Source of the DNA: Gammaproteobacteria bacterium | GTDB lineage: Bacteria; Pseudomonadota; Gammaproteobacteria; Pseudomonadales; Azotimanducaceae | Direction of reading: 5' to 3' | NCBI GenBank assembly: GCA_028821125.1 | Contig: JAPPHD010000193.1 | Span: forward strand, 1 to 64,000 | DNA: 64,000 nucleotides | In this document: piece by piece, positions 8,621 to 17,509 of the stretch | How the letters are laid out: each line of letters starts with the position of its first letter | Position numbering within the stretch: the first letter of the stretch is position 1 | Position numbers and translations under genes: made by a program | The notes under the pieces: generated by a model | What the model was told of the DNA's origin: nothing | The model's database searches: none | Seen by the model: the letters and a program-made list of their open reading frames with translations, nothing else

Positions 8621-9271
8621 ATGCCTTCCGCACCCGCGCGAACCAAAACCTGGCAGCAGACCAAGAGCGAACTGACGCGCACATCGATCCTGGATGCGGC
8701 TGTCGAGTGCTTCTTCGAGCTCGGCTACCGGAACACCACCACGGAGCACGTCTCCACCAAGGCCGGCGTTTCCCGGGGGGCCATGCTGCACCACTTTCCG
8801 ACGCGGTTGGAGCTGATCAAGGCAACGGTGCTGCACCTCAACCGCAAGCGGCTGGAGATGTTTGTCGAGGGCGAAACGACCGTACAGCGCGGCGCCGTCC
8901 ACAGCCGGGTCGAGGAAGGCATCGATGCCTACTGGGAACAGCTCAACACGCCGGTGTTCGTGGTGTTCATGGAACTGAAGATGGCGGCGCGCACGGACGC
9001 CGAACTGGAAAAGGTGCTGCTGCCCGCACTGGACGATTTCCAGGCCGCCTGGAGGGAAAACACGCGCCGGATCTTTCCCGACCTGGCGTTGTCCGAGGCT
9101 TACGAGCGCGCAGCCTACCTGACCCTGTACCTGCTCGAAGGCATGGCCATGGCGCGCATCGTCGACGGCCCCAGGGTGCCGGTCTCGATGATGCTGGGCT
9201 GGCTGAAACGCGAGCTGCGGCGCAGCTTCCAGGATGTGCTGGGCAGGGTCGAGCGGCCGCCGGAGCCCTGA
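8621..9271 (+). CDS. TetR/AcrR-family transcriptional regulator
   Basis: The 216-residue protein has the N-terminal TetR helix-turn-helix at roughly residues 20-66 (ILDAAVECFFELGYRNTTTEHV, then AGVSRGAMLHHFP) and a helical C-terminal ligand domain. TetR repressors respond to small hydrophobic ligands, often substrates or intermediates of the genes they control. It diverges from the ThuA-Rieske run and is followed 3 bp after its stop by another TetR gene. ATG 8621 is the only start that begins just before the helix-turn-helix without a long unstructured leader. Confidence 0.88.
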   Translation: MPSAPARTKTWQQTKSELTRTSILDAAVECFFELGYRNTTTEHVSTKAGVSRGAMLHHFPTRLELIKATVLHLNRKRLEMFVEGETTVQRGAVHSRVEEGIDAYWEQLNTPVFVVFMELKMAARTDAELEKVLLPALDDFQAAWRENTRRIFPDLALSEAYERAAYLTLYLLEGMAMARIVDGPRVPVSMMLGWLKRELRRSFQDVLGRVERPPEP

Positions 9272-9274
9272 GCC

Positions 9275-9913
9275 GTGCGCAACCTGACTGAACGGCAACT
9301 GCGGCGGCGGGAGCGCATACTGTCCGCCGCCCGGGAACTGATCGCCCGGCAGGGTTACGACGGGGTCAAGATGCGCGATCTGGCCAAGGCCGCCGATGTT
9401 GCGCCCAAAACGCTCTATCACCAGTTCGAAAACAAGGAGAACCTGCTTCGAACCGCGGTGGAGGAGCGTTATCGCAGAACCTACAGGGCCATAGACAACG
9501 CCGAGATCGAGCGGGGCATCGATCGGCTTTTCTTTATCGTGGACACTGTCGCGACCACGACCCGGAAAAACCTGGCGTATGCGAGGGCGCTCGCGCCCAT
9601 GCTCAGCTCATCCACCGAATTCGCGGAGATCCGGCTGCGGAGCTACCGCAAGGCCATCGACCAGATCGCCGACGAGGGCGAGTTCCTTGACTGGGTCGAT
9701 GTCGGGCTGCTCACCGCCATCATCTATCGCCAGGTCAATCCGCTGTATCTCACCTGGTTTTTCTCGAAGGAAGCCCAGCCCCACCGGGCCAGCGTGGCGA
9801 AACTGGACATGAGCCTGATCCTGCGTTCGGTGACGACGGGCTACACCCGGGAGCGGGTGACCGGGACGATCTTCGAGATGCAGGAAAACCTGAAGGGCAC
9901 CCGCTTCGTCTGA
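9275..9913 (+). CDS. TetR/AcrR-family transcriptional regulator (second of a tandem pair)
   Basis: This 212-residue TetR protein starts with GTG only 3 bp after the preceding TetR stop. Its helix-turn-helix spans about residues 12-58 (RILSAARELIARQGYDGVK, then ADVAPKTLYHQFENKENLL). The ligand domains of the two proteins show no obvious similarity, so they probably sense different molecules. It converges on the SnoaL-like gene and lies between the two minus-strand catabolic runs. It may control either or both. Confidence 0.87.
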   Translation: MRNLTERQLRRRERILSAARELIARQGYDGVKMRDLAKAADVAPKTLYHQFENKENLLRTAVEERYRRTYRAIDNAEIERGIDRLFFIVDTVATTTRKNLAYARALAPMLSSSTEFAEIRLRSYRKAIDQIADEGEFLDWVDVGLLTAIIYRQVNPLYLTWFFSKEAQPHRASVAKLDMSLILRSVTTGYTRERVTGTIFEMQENLKGTRFV

Positions 9914-9962
9914 CTCGCCTCCCGGTATTGCCCGTCGCAGCGCCGTCCGCTCGCCGCGGCCT

Positions 9963-10484
9963 TCAACCGAGATGTTCGTATAGCGGGTCTTCCGGGTGGC
10001 GGCCGCCGCGCGCCAGCCCGTCGAAAGGCGGCCCCTCGAGGATCGAGGACGCGTCCGTGTTCTGGTTCCAGTCCATGACCGCCTGCCGGTGCGAAATCTT
10101 CCAGACATCGCCGCGCTTTTCCATGCGGTCGAGGTAGCGGCCCAGGTAGGTCATCTCGGTATCCTGGCCCTCTTCGTCCGCCCGGTAGTGATAGGCGGTC
10201 ACATAGGTTTCCACCCGCGCCTCGTCACCGCGCAGCTCGATGGCCACATTGGTGATGCTGTGCTGGGTGGCCGCGTATTGCCTCATGCCCTCGGGCAGGC
10301 CCGCGCAGAATTCATGCGCCGGGCCGTTGAACCCCCCGTAAGCCACCGTGGCATCGGGCCAGTAGGCCGATTTCAGAATCGCTCCATCGGCGCGGTCCAC
10401 ACCGCGGCTGTGCTGCGCCAGCACGTCCTGGATCGCCAGGCGATCCGCCAGTTCCTCGAGTGTCGGTACCTTTCCCGTTTCCAT
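9963..10484 (-). CDS. SnoaL-like / NTF2-like fold protein
   Basis: The 173-residue protein has the alpha+beta-cone features of the SnoaL-like family: the opening helix TLEELADRLAIQDVLAQHSRG with RADGAILKSAYWPDATVAYG, and the later strand pair EARVETYVTAYHYR and RGDVWKISHRQAVMDWN. In catabolic clusters such proteins act as small dehydratases, isomerases or oxygenase beta subunits. ATG 10484 is preferred over ATG 10496 because GGGAG lies just upstream of it. It is the last gene of the TonB receptor-MFS-SnoaL run. Confidence 0.82.
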   Translation of the reverse strand: METGKVPTLEELADRLAIQDVLAQHSRGVDRADGAILKSAYWPDATVAYGGFNGPAHEFCAGLPEGMRQYAATQHSITNVAIELRGDEARVETYVTAYHYRADEEGQDTEMTYLGRYLDRMEKRGDVWKISHRQAVMDWNQNTDASSILEGPPFDGLARGGRHPEDPLYEHLG

Positions 10485-10627
10485 GCCCGCTCCCATAACC
10501 GGTTTTCACCAATGATAGGGTTCCGGGCCGGTGCATTGCCAGCGTTCCATGCAGGCGTCCGGCGTCCGGCGCCCGGCACGGGTGCCGGGAACAGGCCAGG
10601 GACAGTGCGCGACAATCCCCTTGCCGC

Positions 10628-11959
10628 TCAATCGTCCCGCCGGTTGGCCTCTTCCAGGCTTGCCGCATAGGGCCGGCGCGCAAATTGCAGCAGGACGATG
10701 CCGATGACACCGAAAATCGCAGTGACCGTCACCAGGGAGTACCGCACGCCCTCCTGTTCCGGAAAGACAAACTCGTTGAAGGCCCCGGTGATCGGCGGGC
10801 CGACCATCATGCCGATGGACAACACGAAGAGATAGACGGCCGCCACCTGGGCACGCAGGTTCGGCGGAGCAATGACCGGCAGCGCGCCCGCGGCAATGCC
10901 GAACGGTGAGTTGATGGCCATCATGGCGGGCGCGTAGAGCACGAAAGCCCAGAACGCGCTCGGCGCCGCCTGTACGAGCAGGATGATGACGACCGCGGCG
11001 ACGCCGCCGATCATGCCCGCCAGCACATTGGCATCGGCACGCCCGCGATCGCTCAACCGGCGTGCCAGCACCGCCACCGCGATGGGGCCGAGCGGCCCGG
11101 CAACGAGAAAGATCCAGCCGAAGACCTGCGAGGCTTCCGCCGCATCGTAACCGTAGACCCGCACGAAGAACGAAACGGTCCAGAAGACAAAGGCGTAGCC
11201 CGCCAGCACCAGCGACAGGTTGCCGAAATGATGCAGGGTGAGGGTCCTGGCGTGTTGCCGGTAGAAGGCAACAAGCGCACCGACACTCCCCGCGCCACCC
11301 GGTGATTCGGACGCTCCGCGCCGCACCGGTTCGCGTATCACCAGGAAAACGAAAGCGAGCAGCAGCCCGGGCGCACCCACGTAGACGAACGTCTGCTGCC
11401 AGGGACGGAGTTCGCCGAAGTACGGCAGCGCCAGCGGTTCCGCCTCCTGCACCAGCCCCAGCACATAGCCGCCGATGATGAAGGCCATTCCCGAACCCAT
11501 GATCGGGCCGGTCTGGAAGACCGATAGCGCCAACGGCACCTGTTCCCGGGGGAAGCAGTCGCCGACCAGGGAAGTCGTGGCCGGCGTCAGCGTCGCCTCC
11601 CCCACACCGACGCCGATCCTGGCCAGCAGGATGTTCCAGTAGCTGCGCGTCAGCCCGCAGGCCATGGTCATCAGCGACCAGAAGAAGATGCCCGCGGCGA
11701 TGATGAGCCTGCGGCTCTTCCGGTCGGCGAGCCAGGCGATGGGCAGCGCCGCAATGGCGTAGAACACCGCGAAAACGCCGTACAGCCAGCCGATCTGCGC
11801 ATCGCCGACGCCCAGGTCCTCTTTCATCGGGTCGACGACGATGGCCACCACCTGCCGGTCCACGTAGGCGACCAGCGCCGCGACGATCAGTACGGCGACG
11901 ACGAACCAGGCATAGGCCCGGTTCGGGAAAGGTGGACTTTGCGGACGAGCAGCGGGCAT
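10628..11959 (-). CDS. Major facilitator superfamily (MFS) transporter
   Basis: The 443-residue protein has about twelve hydrophobic segments split by a central cytoplasmic loop near residues 215-235. Typical MFS loops are present, for example LADRKSRRLIIAAG between TM2 and TM3 and RIGVGVGEATLTPA in TM4. The overall pattern resembles the spinster-like/glycerol-3-phosphate-type MFS group common in hydrocarbon-degrading bacteria. It lies 57 bp downstream of the TonB receptor, so outer- and inner-membrane uptake of one substrate may be coupled. The substrate is unknown. Confidence 0.88.
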   Translation of the reverse strand: MPAARPQSPPFPNRAYAWFVVAVLIVAALVAYVDRQVVAIVVDPMKEDLGVGDAQIGWLYGVFAVFYAIAALPIAWLADRKSRRLIIAAGIFFWSLMTMACGLTRSYWNILLARIGVGVGEATLTPATTSLVGDCFPREQVPLALSVFQTGPIMGSGMAFIIGGYVLGLVQEAEPLALPYFGELRPWQQTFVYVGAPGLLLAFVFLVIREPVRRGASESPGGAGSVGALVAFYRQHARTLTLHHFGNLSLVLAGYAFVFWTVSFFVRVYGYDAAEASQVFGWIFLVAGPLGPIAVAVLARRLSDRGRADANVLAGMIGGVAAVVIILLVQAAPSAFWAFVLYAPAMMAINSPFGIAAGALPVIAPPNLRAQVAAVYLFVLSIGMMVGPPITGAFNEFVFPEQEGVRYSLVTVTAIFGVIGIVLLQFARRPYAASLEEANRRDD

Positions 11960-12016
11960 CGGCGGGCGGGCAGGTATTGACGATCAACCCGAGCCCGCTC
12001 TCTGCCGCAACGCGAC

Positions 12017-14401
12017 CTACATCGTGATCATCAACTCGAACGCGTAGGTACGCGGTGCGCCCCACCCCTGGAAGCCCGTGTTGGGCCCGCCCAGGAACAG
12101 GGCCTGCTCGCGCCACTCCTCGTCGGTGAGGTTCTTGCCGAACACGGACGCCGAGATGGTGCTGCCGTTGTCCAGCGCCCATTCGTAGCCGACGCGCGCA
12201 TCGACGCCGTCGTAACCGCCTTCGTACAGGCGCTGGTCGGCGCCGCCGCCGGTGTTGACCAGCAGGAAATCCCCGACCGTCTTCCAGCCTACATTGGCGT
12301 AGAAGTGGCCCTGGCCGACCTGACGGTCATACGCCAGGGTAACGGCCATGTTCCACTCGGGCTGGCGGGAGTCGCTGTTGCCGCCGAGGATGCGCAACGT
12401 GCCGACCGGGTCCGTGACGCCCGGTACACCGGTGGCGCATCCGTCGAGACGGAAGCAGTCGATAGTGAATTCCTGGTTCTTCACGTCGATATAGCCGGCG
12501 GTAACGGCCAGGGTGAAGTCGTCGCTGAGCAGCCATTGGGCTTCGCCCTCCACGCCGGAATACTCGGAGGTACCGCCGTTGTTGATGATCGTCGTGGTCC
12601 CCGGTATCGACCCGGGCGGCAGCGGAATGATGGAACTGAACTGGGCACCGTCCCGCTCCAGGTAGAAGTACGCCAGGTTCACCCTCAGGCGCCGGTCTAG
12701 AAACTCGTTCTTCAGGCCGACTTCCACCTGGAACGCTTCCTCGGGCTGAAACGGCGCCTCCAGCGCGCTGCGGGCGGAACGAATGCTGAATCCGCCGCTG
12801 CGGAACCCTTCGGAATAGGCGATGTACGCCCGGTGGTTGTCGCTGATCGACCAGTTGGCCGACGCCTGCAGGATCACGTCGTCCCAGGAGTCGCTCCCTA
12901 CGTAGGCGGCGCCCATCCGTTCCGGCCGGCCGGTGAAATCGAATTCCCGTGTGACCGGCCCCGTGTCGAAGGTGCCGTCGGTGTAGTCGAAGTAGGAGTT
13001 GAAGGCGTCCTTTTCCTCGTCGATGTAGCGGGCGCCGAAGGTGACTTCGAGGTCGGGCGTGGGGCGCCAGGTCAGGGAGCCGAAAACGGCCACCGACTGA
13101 ACGTCTTCGCCCGCCCGCTGAATGCTGCGGGCATTGGGAAACTGGCAGAAGACATCGCCGATGCCGGGATTGGCCCGGAACCCGATCACGGCGCAGGGCA
13201 GCCCCGGTGGCAGCCCTATGACCACCGCCGGCAACTGCAGGACGTTGTTGGTGTTCTGCTGGAACTTCAGTTCGGAATCGAAGTAGTAGATCCCCGCCAT
13301 GAAATCGAAGGCGTCCGTTAAGCTGCCTGACAGGCGCACTTCCTGGGTAAATACCTCGTATTGCTGGTCGCGCAGCGTGTGCAATTGCGCGAAGGGTATG
13401 GCGGCGCCGTTGATCGCGCCGCCGTCGAAATCCTGGTTGACCAGGTCGTGGCCGTCATGCCAGCCGGTGATGGCATTGACCGCCATGCGGTCGTTCAGGT
13501 CCCACTGCAGGCGCAGCCCCACCTGGTCGACGTCGTATTTCACCGGTTCTTTCTTGTCCGCCAGGTTCTCGAACGGATCGTCGCCGTTGAAGCGCGGGTC
13601 CTGGGGCGGGATGAGGCCGCGGTCACGGATGCGGTCGTAGGTGAGAATGGCATCGAAGGTGTCCGTCGGCGCCCAGCGCAGGGCCACGGTCTGCGAGCCG
13701 ATGTCGACATCCCCCGCCGAGTCGTCGAGCGTGATGTTGTCGTAGAAGCCTTCACGGCTGCGCTCGATCGCGCCCACCTTGAGCGCCAGTTGATCGGCGA
13801 TCAACGGAATGTTGACGCGCGCCTTGACGATGCTGGAGTCGTAGTTGCCGATTTGCACGGCCACCTTTCCGCCCAGTTCATTGAACTGCGGCCGCACCCG
13901 GTTGACGACGATGTTGCCGGCGATGGTGTTCTTGCCGAACAGCACGCCCTGTGGGCCGCGGTTGATCTCGATGCTCTCCACATCGAAGACATCGATCAAC
14001 TGGCCCGTGGACGACCCCATCTGGATGCCGTCGACGATCACGCCCACCTGGGGGCTCTGGGTCTTCTCGATGTCTGCGTAGCCGATGCCGCGGATATAGA
14101 GGGCGCTGGCGCTCGGCCCGGCGGTGTTCATGCCGATGTAGACGTTGGGAGCCAGCCCGTCGAAATCGCGCAGCGTCTGCGGCTTGAGCCGCTCGATCTG
14201 TTCGCCGGCAAAGGCCGTCACGGACAGCGGCACATCCTGCTGGGACTCCTGGCGCCGCCTGGAAGTGACGACGATCTCTTCGATGAACCCGGATTCGTCG
14301 GATTCCGCACCGACGGCGACGTTCGCGGCAGTGCCCGCCCCGGCCGTAAAGGCCAGCAGAGCGCACGCCGCCGGCATGCTCAGGTTTCGCAACAATTGCA
14401 T
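12017..14401 (-). CDS. TonB-dependent outer-membrane receptor
   Basis: The 794-residue protein has an N-terminal signal-like segment, a TonB box (EEIVVTSRRRQ), a plug domain with the typical LYIRGIG, VGVIVDG and EINRGPQGVLFGKN motifs, and a long beta-barrel ending in RTYAFELMITM. ATG 14401 is chosen because AAGGGG precedes it and the sequence after it reads as a signal peptide; an in-frame ATG at 14437 would add a basic leader. It likely imports a large or hydrophobic substrate in a TonB-driven manner and heads the run with MFS and SnoaL genes. No TonB-ExbBD genes are in the window. Confidence 0.92.
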   Translation of the reverse strand: MQLLRNLSMPAACALLAFTAGAGTAANVAVGAESDESGFIEEIVVTSRRRQESQQDVPLSVTAFAGEQIERLKPQTLRDFDGLAPNVYIGMNTAGPSASALYIRGIGYADIEKTQSPQVGVIVDGIQMGSSTGQLIDVFDVESIEINRGPQGVLFGKNTIAGNIVVNRVRPQFNELGGKVAVQIGNYDSSIVKARVNIPLIADQLALKVGAIERSREGFYDNITLDDSAGDVDIGSQTVALRWAPTDTFDAILTYDRIRDRGLIPPQDPRFNGDDPFENLADKKEPVKYDVDQVGLRLQWDLNDRMAVNAITGWHDGHDLVNQDFDGGAINGAAIPFAQLHTLRDQQYEVFTQEVRLSGSLTDAFDFMAGIYYFDSELKFQQNTNNVLQLPAVVIGLPPGLPCAVIGFRANPGIGDVFCQFPNARSIQRAGEDVQSVAVFGSLTWRPTPDLEVTFGARYIDEEKDAFNSYFDYTDGTFDTGPVTREFDFTGRPERMGAAYVGSDSWDDVILQASANWSISDNHRAYIAYSEGFRSGGFSIRSARSALEAPFQPEEAFQVEVGLKNEFLDRRLRVNLAYFYLERDGAQFSSIIPLPPGSIPGTTTIINNGGTSEYSGVEGEAQWLLSDDFTLAVTAGYIDVKNQEFTIDCFRLDGCATGVPGVTDPVGTLRILGGNSDSRQPEWNMAVTLAYDRQVGQGHFYANVGWKTVGDFLLVNTGGGADQRLYEGGYDGVDARVGYEWALDNGSTISASVFGKNLTDEEWREQALFLGGPNTGFQGWGAPRTYAFELMITM

Positions 14402-14558
14402 AACGGCATATCCCCTTCGTCGGCCGCGCCGACGCATTTTGATCAACCCCTGTGGACGTTTTGGACCGCCGGCCGTACCGCTCGAAAGCGGAAAACCGGC
14501 ACGGCCGACTCTTTTAGAGGAAGTGGCGGGGCATGTCAACGATTCGGGGGTGGAAAGA

Positions 14559-15293
14559 TCAGGGCTCCGCCGGGCCGATGCGGCCAAACCCGGCAACTTC
14601 CACCGCTTCCCGGGAGACGGTGCCGAAGTACTCGATTTTGCCCGCGCCGGCCAGGGCGCCGGTCAGCTCGCCGCCGTCCATGGTCAGCGAGACGTTCGTC
14701 GCGCCGGCAACCTCGACTTCCGCATCGGTCACGACGATGCCCTCGAGTTGCGCGTTGCCCGCCCCCGCCAGCGACAGTTCGAGTTCATCATACCGGCAGT
14801 CCTCGCCGGTCAGGTCGGTAACGCCGGCGCCTTCGATGGTGAGGCGCCCGCCTTCGAATCCGGAGATCGTCAGGCGATTTTCGCCCGCGGCCTCGAGCGT
14901 CGCCAGCGCCGGCATCTCGATATCCGCCGTCAATCGGCCGCCTGTACGTTTGAAAAGCGATCCGGGCCGCGCTCCGCCAAGCCTCAGTCGTTCGCCGCGC
15001 ACCGATACGTCGATGGCGCCCACGTCATTCTCCGGATAGGTCAGGTCCACCCGCCACTCATCTCCACGCCGGACCACGGCGGTCCAGCTACCCTCGATCG
15101 CGATGCCGTCGAAGCCGCTCAGATTGTGCGTCACCGTCGTCAGTTCGCCGGGGTCGCGAGGGGCCGGTGCGCCCTCCCGCCCGTCCGCCTGGCTTCCTTG
15201 GCCGAGGGTCACCTTCGTTGCAACCGCGGTCACCACGACCGCTCCCGCAACGATGCCGCCCAGCGCCAGCAGCCCGATTCCGCTTGGTTTCAT
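14559..15293 (-). CDS. DUF2807 / head-GIN-domain protein, membrane-anchored
   Basis: The 244-residue protein has an N-terminal hydrophobic segment (residues about 4-26), then a repetitive beta-rich body with a glycine-asparagine pattern (GFDGIAIEGSW, LEAAGENRLTISG, ELSLAGAGNAQLEG, EVAGATNVSLTM). This is characteristic of the DUF2807 beta-helix family. It is probably periplasmic and tethered. Its ATG overlaps the GntR stop by 4 bp, so translation is coupled to the regulator. The role is unknown; a cell-envelope function is inferred from the ABC transporter in the same operon. Confidence 0.82.
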   Translation of the reverse strand: MKPSGIGLLALGGIVAGAVVVTAVATKVTLGQGSQADGREGAPAPRDPGELTTVTHNLSGFDGIAIEGSWTAVVRRGDEWRVDLTYPENDVGAIDVSVRGERLRLGGARPGSLFKRTGGRLTADIEMPALATLEAAGENRLTISGFEGGRLTIEGAGVTDLTGEDCRYDELELSLAGAGNAQLEGIVVTDAEVEVAGATNVSLTMDGGELTGALAGAGKIEYFGTVSREAVEVAGFGRIGPAEP

Positions 15294-15661
15294 GTCTCGT
15301 TTTCTCCTTCCTGTCCGGCCAGGTACCCGGCAATCTCGTCGGTGCCGATCCCCAGCATCTGCATGGCGCGAACGATCCTGGGAAGTTCGTCCCGCAGGAA
15401 CTCCTCGCGCATCGTGTTCAATGCCCGTTCCGCCGCGGATTCGCTGACGAAATAGCCGCGGCCCCGCCGATTGACGACAACGCCCCAGTCCAGAAGCGCC
15501 TGATAGCTCCTGGTGACCGTATTCGGGTTCACCCCCAGTTCGACGGCCAGTTCGCGAATGGAGGGAATCCGTTCGCCGTCTCCCCATTCGCCCCGCAGTA
15601 CGCGGTCGCGCATCTGGTCCGCGATCTGCAGATAGATGCTTCTCGGTTCGCTAAATTCCAT
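15290..15661 (-). CDS. GntR-family transcriptional regulator (YtrA type)
   Basis: The 123-residue protein has a winged helix at residues 6-74, with SIYLQIADQMRDRVLRGEW, IPSIRELAVELGVNPNTVTR and the wing RRGRGYFV, followed by only a short helical tail, as in the YtrA subfamily. YtrA repressors control ABC transporters and envelope-stress operons. ATG 15661 follows the family start; it overlaps the permease gene by 11 bp. It is the third gene of a four-gene operon, and a good inverted repeat lies on the operon promoter (17285-17304). Confidence 0.9.
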   Translation of the reverse strand: MEFSEPRSIYLQIADQMRDRVLRGEWGDGERIPSIRELAVELGVNPNTVTRSYQALLDWGVVVNRRGRGYFVSESAAERALNTMREEFLRDELPRIVRAMQMLGIGTDEIAGYLAGQEGENET

Positions 15662-16418
15662 CGCTGACCTGGGCCTCCCGGACCCGCAACCAGGCAATGA
15701 TCCAGCACGCGACGGGCAGCGTGACGGCGAGGATGTCGGTGACGGACTCGAACAGGCGCAACAGGTTCCGGTATGAATCGACCGCGCGCGCTATGGCATT
15801 CCCCAAATCGGCGAAATCCTCCGGGGCAAAGACGACCCGCAACGTGAGCAGCACGAACAGGCCGAAACCGATGGCGGCCAGCGTGACCACCAGGGCGGTC
15901 TTGATGAAGTGCCGCCTCCTGAACCAGGCCGCACCGAGAAAGAAGAAGGATTGCACGAACAGGTAGCCCGTGATTATTGGCCATAGCCGCTCATCCAGCG
16001 GATTGAACAGCCCATGGCCGCCTCCCGGGAACAGGCGGTGAACGCCTGCGACGAGCAGCGCCACGACCGTGGTGAACACCAGCAGGTAGACGCTGAGCCC
16101 GACGGTTACCGCCAGCAGGCGGGCAACCGTCTTCTCGATCGCAGAGGCGGGTATCAGCAGGTACGCCTGGTTTCGGGACTTGTCGTGTAACTCAGCGAAG
16201 GCCCGGCTCGAAGCGATGCTGCCCCAGACGTAGAGCATCCCGCCGTACCAGGACAGGAAAAAAACCTGGGCCGCAGCGGCGGACTCCAACGAAATCAGCG
16301 ATGCAATCAGGATGATTCCCGCCAGCGTCGCGGACACCGTCACCAGGGCACGGTAGCCACTCGCAAAGTCCGCGCGCAGCAACCACCAGAGCCGTTCGAT
16401 CGAAATGTTCCCGTTCAT
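15651..16418 (-). CDS. ABC-2-like transporter permease
   Basis: The 255-residue protein has about six hydrophobic segments and no ATP-binding motif. It follows the ABC ATPase with a 4-bp ATGA-type overlap (16415-16418), so it is very likely the membrane partner of that ATPase. Small permeases of this kind occur with YtrA regulators. Transported substrate unknown. The long N-terminal cytoplasmic helix RLWWLLRADFASGYRALV is typical of ABC-2 permeases. Confidence 0.8.
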   Translation of the reverse strand: MNGNISIERLWWLLRADFASGYRALVTVSATLAGIILIASLISLESAAAAQVFFLSWYGGMLYVWGSIASSRAFAELHDKSRNQAYLLIPASAIEKTVARLLAVTVGLSVYLLVFTTVVALLVAGVHRLFPGGGHGLFNPLDERLWPIITGYLFVQSFFFLGAAWFRRRHFIKTALVVTLAAIGFGLFVLLTLRVVFAPEDFADLGNAIARAVDSYRNLLRLFESVTDILAVTLPVACWIIAWLRVREAQVSDGI

Positions 16419-17263
16419 CGCCGGCTCTCCGTTCCAGGCAATGCCGCGCAGGCCGCCGGGTCCCCGATGACGGCCTTGAACAGCAGTTCCAGGTCCATTC
16501 TTCCGTCGTCGGCGCCGCGCTGTCTCCAGACGCTGGCGTAGCCGCCCACGGTGCGCTCGGCGTAGATCAGGTCATCGGCGGCGTCGGGACGGTCCCCACC
16601 GACCTGAAAGCGAAGGTTCGCGCTCAGGTCGGCCACGCTACGGTCCAGCAACACCTTGCCCTCGTGCAGGATCACGACCCGGTCCACGAGCGATTCCACG
16701 TCCCTGACCTGGTGGGTCGAAACGACGATGGTGCGCTCTTCGGTCAGCGCCTCGGCCACCAGGCGCCTGAAGAGCCCCTTCGAGGGGATGTCCAGGCCGT
16801 TGCTCGGTTCATCCAGGAGCACCAGTGAGGCGTCGCACGCCAGGCCGAAGGACAACAGGAACTTTTTCTGTTGTCCGTGGGAGAGTGCCGTCAGCTTCTT
16901 GCCCTCGGGGATGTCGAACTCCTCGAGGTGGCGCTGCATGCGGGCCCTGTCGAAACCCGGATAGAAAGGCGAGCGGACGGCGATGAATTCCTTGCCGGTG
17001 ACGCCGGGAACATTGAGTTCTTCCGGCAACATGAACACCCGGGACAGGAATCCGGGCGCTCGCCGGGCCGGGTCGTGACCCCAGGCGGCGATCCGGCCCG
17101 ACTGAGGAAACAGCAGCCCGGTCATCAGCTTCAGCAACGTCGACTTGCCGGCGCCGTTGAGCCCCAGCAGGCCGTAGATGCGTCCGGGTGCGAGCGTCAG
17201 ATCCGTATCGAGAAACAGCGGCTCCGCACCGTAGCCGAATCTGACGTGGCTGGCTTCAAGCAT
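16415..17263 (-). CDS. ABC transporter ATP-binding protein
   Basis: The 282-residue ATPase has Walker A GLNGAGKST (residues 34-42), the signature region LSHGQQKK (128-135, with H in place of the usual S-G-G pattern), Walker B LVLLDEP (147-153) and the switch histidine in VVSTHQV. The C-terminal 60 residues form an extension with no recognised domain. It opens the operon ATPase-permease-GntR-DUF2807, all with 4-11 bp overlaps. It probably powers an exporter or an envelope-maintenance function rather than import, since no binding protein is present. Confidence 0.9.
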   Translation of the reverse strand: MLEASHVRFGYGAEPLFLDTDLTLAPGRIYGLLGLNGAGKSTLLKLMTGLLFPQSGRIAAWGHDPARRAPGFLSRVFMLPEELNVPGVTGKEFIAVRSPFYPGFDRARMQRHLEEFDIPEGKKLTALSHGQQKKFLLSFGLACDASLVLLDEPSNGLDIPSKGLFRRLVAEALTEERTIVVSTHQVRDVESLVDRVVILHEGKVLLDRSVADLSANLRFQVGGDRPDAADDLIYAERTVGGYASVWRQRGADDGRMDLELLFKAVIGDPAACAALPGTESRR

Positions 17264-17284
17264 TTCCGTGGCTTTTTGACTATG

Positions 17285-17322
17285 TGTACTAGTAATCTAA
17301 TACAGTAGATCAAAAGCGTCAA
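17285..17322 (-). promoter_or_regulatory. Promoter and GntR operator of the ABC-GntR-DUF2807 operon
   Basis: On the minus strand, TTGACG (17317-17322) and TAGATT (17294-17299) are separated by exactly 17 bp and make a good sigma-70 promoter about 30 bp before the ATPase start. The inverted repeat TGTACTAG-N4-CTAATACA (17285-17304), matching at 7 of 8 positions per arm, covers the -10. YtrA-type regulators bind operators of this size, so repression by the GntR protein of the same operon is the simplest reading. Confidence 0.65.
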
Positions 17323-17400
17323 CCCGCGCGTTCCCTGCGAGTCGGGAACCCGGCGCGCCGGGACGAGGACGTGAAAGGAACAACGCCGAATCCCGGGAAA

Positions 17401-17509
17401 GAGTTCGTATGCGGCGCTTCCATTTCGGCGCGTTAAGCTCGTTCAAAAGCCTTGCGGACGGCAGGATGATGGGGCCGTGCGCCGAAATGGAAGCGCCGTA
17501 TGCGAACTC
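17401..17509 (+). ncRNA. Long inverted repeat, candidate structured RNA
   Basis: Two 31-bp arms (17401-17431 and 17479-17509) are inverted copies with only two differences, separated by 47 bp. Both differences (T17408 with G17502, and G17411 with T17499) become G-U pairs in a plus-strand transcript, so such an RNA could form a continuous 31-bp stem; on the minus strand they would be A-C mismatches. No T-run follows, so this is not a simple terminator. No open frame or promoter was recognised in it. Confidence 0.4.

Noticed and set aside
10572..10589. Terminator for the MFS gene
   Set aside because: A GC hairpin (CCCGGCAC with GTGCCGGG) exists, but no T-run follows on either strand.
17401..17509. 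Integron attC site
   Set aside because: A GTTAAGC heptamer occurs inside the spacer, but it is not at the outer end of the palindrome as attC requires, and no integrase or cassette follows.
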